Part shown: one piece after another, positions 48,481 through 53,970 of the stretch | How the letters are laid out: every line of letters begins with the position of its first letter | How positions within the stretch are numbered: position 1 is the stretch's first letter | DNA from: Phoronis australis | Taxonomy: Eukaryota > Phoronida > Phoronidae | Assembly: GCA_002633005.1 (NCBI GenBank) | Contig: NMRA01000411.1 | Span: 355,083-409,052 of the forward strand | Length of the DNA: 53,970 bases | Reading direction: 5' to 3' | The notes under the pieces: model-generated | Database searches by the model: none | Seen by the model: only the letters and a program-made list of their open reading frames with translations | Told to the model about the DNA's origin: nothing | Position numbers and translations under genes: made by a program

Positions 48481-50434
48481 CTATTGGTATGTGAACAATA
48501 CTGACGATTTACTACTATCTGTAAAATTCTAAGACAATATGTCAACTAGTTACCCCTCCAACCCCAAAATGGCAGAGAGAAAGGTATATTAAGGTAAAAT
48601 AACAGTAGTCGGATCTGGACGTCCCGAAGTCCATGTGGAGTGTTATTGTTCCAATCCTGCCACATCAGAATGTCCCGCTTTTTGACATGCACAATATGAA
48701 CGTATTACAGGACATTTGTGTGCTTTTCCACACCATTTGCTATTTCCTTTCCTCACTCCAATTTCACAAACATGCCAAGGTATTTCTGGGCGTGCATCAA
48801 ACATTTGCTCCTTGTGGTATCAGCATACACTTTTTTTCATTTTTGCATGTTATGCTGACAACTGCAAACCATGATCGTTACAGAAAGACACCAACCATAA
48901 CAATCCTTTAACAACCTAATGTTGGTAAATGTCGAAGATGGTGCAAACAAGTAACAATAGTAATTTATTGGAATCAGTTACTCAAGACTTAAGCTGTGTT
49001 TACAAATTACACGAAAATCCTACACTGTGCTTCAGAGAAATTTCTATCTTGGATTTCATAGATAGGGCAGCTCATATTAGACATATGAAGAAGATGATGA
49101 CAATATGCCCCACATATTATGTGAGTGCATAGAAAGTCTTCAAGACATTGTCCTGAGTGGTATTACCTAAGCTACCATTAGGTTTACTGTAGTCTATAGA
49201 CTAGTGTACACCTGCCACAACAGAAGTTGTTTATTGCAGCTCTAACAAGCTATTAGTCAATCCATTAGAAGGTGATATCAGATTACAATTGGCAATTCAA
49301 ATGGTAACAACACCTATGGGATGACCCAAGCTGTTTCTCTCAAACCACTATATTGTCTGTAATGTCTTCCAAAGGACATAACCGTAACATAAAATTTGCT
49401 TGTGAATATTTAGCTAAGGTACGTCAAAAAATCAAAATACAGCATCCCACTCCAAATCAACCGGGGGTGACTGGAAAGTCCTACAAGATCTTCTGAAACA
49501 TGATGCTCTATGTATGGAACACTACCTAGCAATGGCTTTCATTATCCTGAGCCCGGCCCAGTGTGACAGGTCCAGCTGGTCCCAGCTTGGTGTCACATCA
49601 CTTTTGAGTCAGATTATATTTGTTACAAACAGGCGCACCACTACTTAACATTAATACCATCACAACAAATTATAACTTTAAATCCTTATTAGCCACATCA
49701 TCACAAAGATAAGTGGTTTGTCTATAAGACCATTCTTATATTTTTAATCTTTACTTGGTGAAATGAGATTTGTCCAAGTAGGTTACATTATTGTAAATTG
49801 TTTTTTCTTTCTCCGACATGAAATTCATACACAACATATATTGTGAGAATGTTGAAGTCTAGGCCAACTGTTTTTGGGTGAAATCAAGCAAAATGTGGCA
49901 CGGTGACATCCATTTTATCAAGTTTTCACTTCGCAGAGTTCTAGCTGATAGCGGTCTTTTGACAGAATTTGAAAACGGGCCTCAGAAAATTTGGAATCCG
50001 TTTCTCATACATTACTTACAATTTTCATTTCAGATTTTCAGAAGAAAGTTCTTTTATTTCATGACTTACTGTTTCCTTATAAACAGTTCTCACTCAGTAG
50101 TTCATTGAAAATGCATTTATGGCCGAGTTGAGAAACTTCAAAAGTTCACCAAATAATGCTGATGTCAGCAGTTTGAGGTTTCTAGTCACAGGATTTTACA
50201 TTTCTAGTCTGATCTCTAGCTATGAATGTAATTCAGAATGCCCCAAAGAAGTATGGTTGTTTGCACTCAACGCTGAACTAATATACCACCCGAGGTCTCA
50301 TTTAAAGGGACATTCTCGAAGGAAAGGAAACTGCGTAGAATCAAATCCACTAGCTCTGCAGTAAACTAACAAAAGCTGAATTCCCGCATTCAAAGAGCAA
50401 TAACAGCTATGTCCAAAAGCCAAACTTAACTCCC
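48481..50434. other. Upstream region of gene B with no recognised exon
   Basis: The missing signal-peptide exon of gene B should lie upstream of 48058. I examined minus-strand GT donors here and found no ATG followed by a hydrophobic segment in phase 0. A plus-strand frame near 49094 (DDDNMPHILCEC) slightly resembles the C-terminal end of some retroelement polyproteins but is too short to call. Confidence 0.4.
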
Positions 50435-50691
50435 TTAACCCTTTCGAAACGAACCCGGCCAAACCCGGCCGCTGCCGTATGCAACCAACCCGGCTCAAAC
50501 CGGCCAACCTTACCTTCATAAATACAGTTCCAGTCTATTCACGCATATTCTCGAGTCTGAACGTTATTTCCGTTGTAAACATCCGTCTGTTCGTCCTACC
50601 ACATTTCACGATGTCTGACAATTGAATCTGAAGTTTTTTGAGGTAATTTTCGGGTAATTTTTGAACTTGTTTCCGAAAATTTAGATGTCTC

Positions 50692-50982
50692 GTGGCTTCC
50701 GGTGAAAACAACGCCTATACCAGTGACAGTGACGCTAGTTTCGGCGGTTTTACGAATGCACAAGTAGCCGAATTTCTTCGAATTTGTGAAGGACTTGTTG
50801 TCAAAAATAAATCTGAAGCTAATATCTACGATGTTTCGTCGACTGGGGATCAGAGCGATGATGAAATCGCCGATGTTGCCGATCCAGTATTAGCAGCACT
50901 TGGTGCCGATTGGTCTCGGGACTTGTACAATAATAATTTAATGGGATTTACTGAAATAACCGGTGTTAATCATGACTTATAA
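50692..50982 (+). pseudogene. Acidic N-terminal transposase remnant, copy 1
   Basis: A frame of 97 codons, from GTG to TAA, encodes TSDSDASFGGFTNAQVAEF, an acidic STGDQSDDEIADVAD segment and an end GFTEITGVNHDL. Acidic, Ser-rich N-terminal regions are usual in piggyBac transposases; assignment is inferred from the surrounding element. A plausible ATG at 50685 is out of frame, so the start is broken or supplied by splicing. Confidence 0.45.
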
Positions 50983-51483
50983 CCTTCAGCCAAACCTGTT
51001 CACTGTTTCAAACTGATTTGCCAGATATTATTTTTGAAATGGTGTCTCAGGGAACGAATCTTTTTGGCCAGCAGAATTTTGCAACATCACTGGAAAACAA
51101 AATGGCAGCCAACTTGCCCTGATGAAATAAAGTTTTTTTTTTCTTTATTGGGATCATGATGGGTATGAAGTAGTAGCCAATAATAAAAGTAACATTTTCT
51201 AAGACAGTAAAAGTTTATTTCATGCATTACATACAATTCGAAATGTGAATTCGGAATATGAGTCTTACCTGTACTTACCTATACCTAATTGTTTGTTGTG
51301 GCTCATTACCTTCAGGTAATGGTTAAATGGTAACCTGTGACTGTTGTTTAACATTTTGCTGAGTATGTTTTTGGTCTTAACTGTTATTGCAAGCCAAATT
51401 ATCCTTAGATTTTGGGCTTGTACATTGTGTTCATCTTTCTGCCGGTTGACTTGGTTGTTACCTGCTTGTTGTTATCTAACATA

Positions 51484-51801
51484 NCTTGTTTCCGAAAATT
51501 TAAATGTCTCGTGGCTTCCGGTGAAAACAACGCCTATACCAGTGACAGTGACGCTAGTTTTGGCGGTTTTACGAATGCACAAGTAGCCGAATTTCTTCGA
51601 ATTTGTGAAGGACTTGTTGTCAAAAATAAATCTGAAGCTAATTTCTACGATGTTTCGTCGACTGGGGATAAGAGCGATGATGAAATCGCCGATGTTGCCG
51701 ATCCAGTATTAGCAGCACTTGGTGCCGATTGGTCTCGGGACTTGTGCAATAATAATTTAATGGGATTTACTGAAATAACCGGTGTTAATCATGACTTATA
51801 A
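51484..51801 (+). pseudogene. Acidic N-terminal transposase remnant, copy 2
   Basis: Nearly identical to copy 1 with three residue changes visible (I/F in EANxYDV, Q/K in STGDxSD, Y/C in RDLxNNN). It follows a single N at 51484. As in copy 1 the start is unclear and the frame stops before any catalytic domain. Confidence 0.45.
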
Positions 51802-52683
51802 CCTTCAGCCAAACCTGTTCACTGTTTCAAACTGCTTTGCCAGATATTATTTTTGAAATGGTGTCTCAGGGAACGAATCTTTTTGGCCAGCAGAATTTTG
51901 CAACATCACTGGAAAACAAAATGGCAGCCAACATGCCCTGATGAAATAAAGTTTTTTTTTCTTTATTGGGATCATGATGGGTATGAAGTAGTAGCCAATA
52001 ATAAAAGTAACATTTTCTAAGACAGTAAAAGTTTATTTCATGCATTACATACAATTCGAAATGTCGTGAATTCGGAATATGAGTCTTACCTGTACTTACC
52101 TATACCTTATTGTTTGTTGTGGCTCATTACCTTCAGGTAATGGTTAAATGGTAACCTGTGACTGTTGTTTAACATTTTGCTGAGTATGTTTTTGGTCTTA
52201 ACTGTTATTGCAAGCCAAATTATCCTTAGATTTTGGGTTTGTACATTGTGTTCATCTTTCTGCCGGTTGACTTGGTTGTTACCTGCTTGTTGTTATCTAA
52301 CATATTGTCTTGGTAATGCGGTGAATACTTACCTGACTTCTTAGAATGAATTGAAGAACATTGTGAATTAATTATTTTATTGTCTAAGCAATAAAAACAG
52401 TAATATTTTGGATGGAAATGGCGTAATTTAATTGACAAGCACATTATTTGCTACCTTTACCTGCATTTACCTGATAATTTGATGAGTTTCGCTCATAAAG
52501 TCAACAGCTACATGAACACCATCATATGTTGGGTATATGTTCCAAAAATCAAGTTAATATCTTGTCAAATAGTAAAGTTATGGTCATTTTTGTACATGCA
52601 CTCAAAATAAGTGGAATTTCTCAATTTAATGTGGTCTTCACCATATGGTGATTTTGCTGTAAATAGAAACACGATAGGGTTAA

Positions 52684-53120
52684 GTTCAATCTCCTCCACA
52701 AGAGGTCACTGTCAAAAGTTACAGCCCTACTGAGTTATAATCAACTTGTATAATAAGCCTGGTATAAAGTAATAACGAACTTTCCATTCTTTTCAGAAAT
52801 CAGATCTACTTTGACAAAGTAATAATTTGAGACCAATTTCATAACAGCAAGTGACCTAAAACTTATAGTTTTGTGACAAACGGTGAAATAACAGTTGCTT
52901 TTAATGTCAAATGTATTTGGATGTGCACTGATTGCATGGAAATTCAAGGCTTGACCCACATCACCACACAGACATCCTGGAAAACACACTTGTACTCGAG
53001 TTACTTATAATTAGATAATCAAAAGGGTGTGTACAGTAACACAAACATTACAAGACTTTGGATCCTAACCATTGATCACAGCTCCTCTGACTATAAAGCA
53101 ACTAAACATGTTGACTGCAG
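52684..53120. other. Short unique stretch with no recognised gene
   Basis: Between the piggyBac-like element and the mucin-like repeats. A possible splice acceptor (gttgactgcag, ending at 53120) precedes the repeat-coding frame. Nothing else is recognised. Confidence 0.4.
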
Positions 53121-53970
53121 TCCACAGTCAGATTACCAGCAGAAGGTGACATCTACAAACACTACTACATCAGCACAAGGTACAGTCACACCCAACACTG
53201 CTTCAACAACAACATCACTTGCCAACGCTACAACATCAGCACAAGGCACGGTAACACCCAACACTGCTGCAACGGCAACATCACATTTCAGCACGTCAAC
53301 GTCAGCACATGGCACAGTAACATCCAACACTTCTGTGGCAGCAACATCACTACAACATCAGCACAAGCCATAGTCACACCCAACACTGCCGCAACGATAA
53401 CATCATCTACAAACACTACAATATCAGCCCAAGGCACTGTAACACCCAACACTGCTGCAACGGCAACATCATATTTCAGCACGTCAACGTCAGCACATGG
53501 CACAGTAACATCCACCACTGCTGTAGTGGCAACATCACCTACAAACACTACAACATCAGCACAAGGCACAGTCACACCCAACACTGTTGCAACGGCAATG
53601 TCACTTTTCTTTACCGCAACATCAACACATGGCACACTAACACCCAACACTGCTTCAACGGTAACATCACCTACTAACACTGCAACTTCGTCAGAAGCCA
53701 CAGTCACACCCATCACTGCCGCAATGGCAACATCATCTACCAACACTGCAACACCATTGCAAGCCACAGTCACACCTAGCACTGCTGCTGCGGCAACATC
53801 ACCTACCATCACCACCACCATCAGCACTACAGAATTAGCACCCGCCACAGTCACACCCAACAGTATGGCCTCAACGGAAGGCAAAGTAGTCGCGACGACA
53901 CCAGAAGGGAAAGAGTTCGTGGCCACCGAATTCCTGGTTGAAATCACAATCTCACTGAAACCGACGGACG
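53121..53970 (+). CDS. Gene C (partial): mucin-like Ser/Thr-rich repeat protein, frame interrupted
   Basis: The plus strand encodes about ten tandem 22-residue units of the type TTSAQGTVTPNTAATATS, rich in Thr and Ser as in heavily O-glycosylated mucin domains. One frame runs to TAG at 53371-53373. A second frame (from about 53367) is open to the window edge. The switch is explained by the loss of 10 bp from one repeat near 53351. After the repeats the sequence becomes non-repetitive (KVVATTPEGKEFVATEFLVE, then ITISLKPTD), which could be the start of a SEA domain; that is a guess. The first exon start is unknown, with an acceptor possible at 53120. The long minus-strand frame over the same bases is a shadow. 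Confidence 0.6.
53137..53835 (+). repeat. 66-bp coding minisatellite
   Basis: About ten units of 66 bp with the core AGCACAAGGCACAGTCACAC and ccaacactgctgcaacggcaacatca. Unit length is a multiple of three, which preserves the reading frame except at the unit near 53351 that lacks 10 bp. Confidence 0.85.

Larger units (their letters stand above)
50439..52679 (+). mobile_element. piggyBac-like DNA transposon, non-autonomous, with internal tandem duplication
   Basis: The element is bounded by TTAA on both sides (50435-50438 and 52680-52683). Its ends are CCCTTTCG and, inverted, CCCTATCG, which match at 7 of 8. TTAA target sites and CCY termini are hallmarks of the piggyBac superfamily. Inside are two near-identical units of about 0.82 kb (50666-51483, 51485-52304), each with a short acidic open frame and AATAAA. 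No DDD catalytic transposase core is seen, so it cannot move by itself. Confidence 0.75.

Noticed and set aside
49094-49170. Plus-strand DDDNMPHILCEC resembling the C-terminal zone of retroelement polyproteins
   Set aside because: Only about a dozen residues, with no adjacent reverse transcriptase or RNase H sequence.
53288-53947. Long minus-strand open frame rich in Val/Ala with GVTV repeats
   Set aside because: It is the antisense of the Thr/Ser-rich 66-bp repeats. The plus strand gives a sensible mucin composition; the minus frame exists because the repeat unit lacks stops.

Overview
The window is eukaryotic genomic DNA. It is AT-rich, with introns of about 0.1 to 6 kb, GT-AG splice sites, dense non-autonomous transposon debris, one long N gap (36537-37169) and five single Ns. 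The gene types, the LINE and piggyBac fragments and the repeated palindrome TAGGCCTA suggest a marine invertebrate, probably a deuterostome (hemichordate, echinoderm or cephalochordate-like). The species cannot be settled from sequence alone.

Gene A (plus strand, 2243-15552) can be assembled completely: seven exons whose phases all agree, giving 412 residues. It has a signal peptide, an N-terminal V-like Ig domain, two I-set-like Ig domains and a C-terminal hydrophobic tail typical of a GPI-anchor signal. It resembles the lachesin/IgLON class of GPI-anchored cell-surface Ig proteins. Its introns carry a LINE 3' fragment, MITEs and degenerate repeats. A 1.39-kb inverted-repeat element begins 24 bp after its stop codon.

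15.6-26.2 kb is the intergenic space between two converging genes. It holds MITE-like elements, a perfect 38-bp-arm palindrome and a GC-rich minisatellite. I see no convincing gene there.

Gene B (minus strand, about 48058 down to 26177) is a second GPI-type Ig-superfamily gene. Eleven exons in consistent phase encode three Ig domains, one fibronectin type III domain, a Thr-rich stalk, an acidic/Gly segment and a GPI-type tail. Its signal-peptide exon was not found. The Ig2 domains of A and B are split by introns at the same place and in the same phase, so A and B look like diverged convergent paralogues acting as surface adhesion or recognition proteins.

Inside and beyond gene B lie a 19-bp minisatellite (39.25-40.56 kb) with a 550-bp duplicated block, several MITEs, and upstream a 2.24-kb piggyBac-like element (50439-52679) bounded by TTAA with an internal 0.82-kb tandem duplication. 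Both duplications meet at a single N and may be assembly artefacts.

The last 0.85 kb (plus strand) is a mucin-like Ser/Thr-rich 22-residue repeat array running off the window edge. It has a 10-bp deletion that breaks the frame, and perhaps the beginning of a SEA-type domain.
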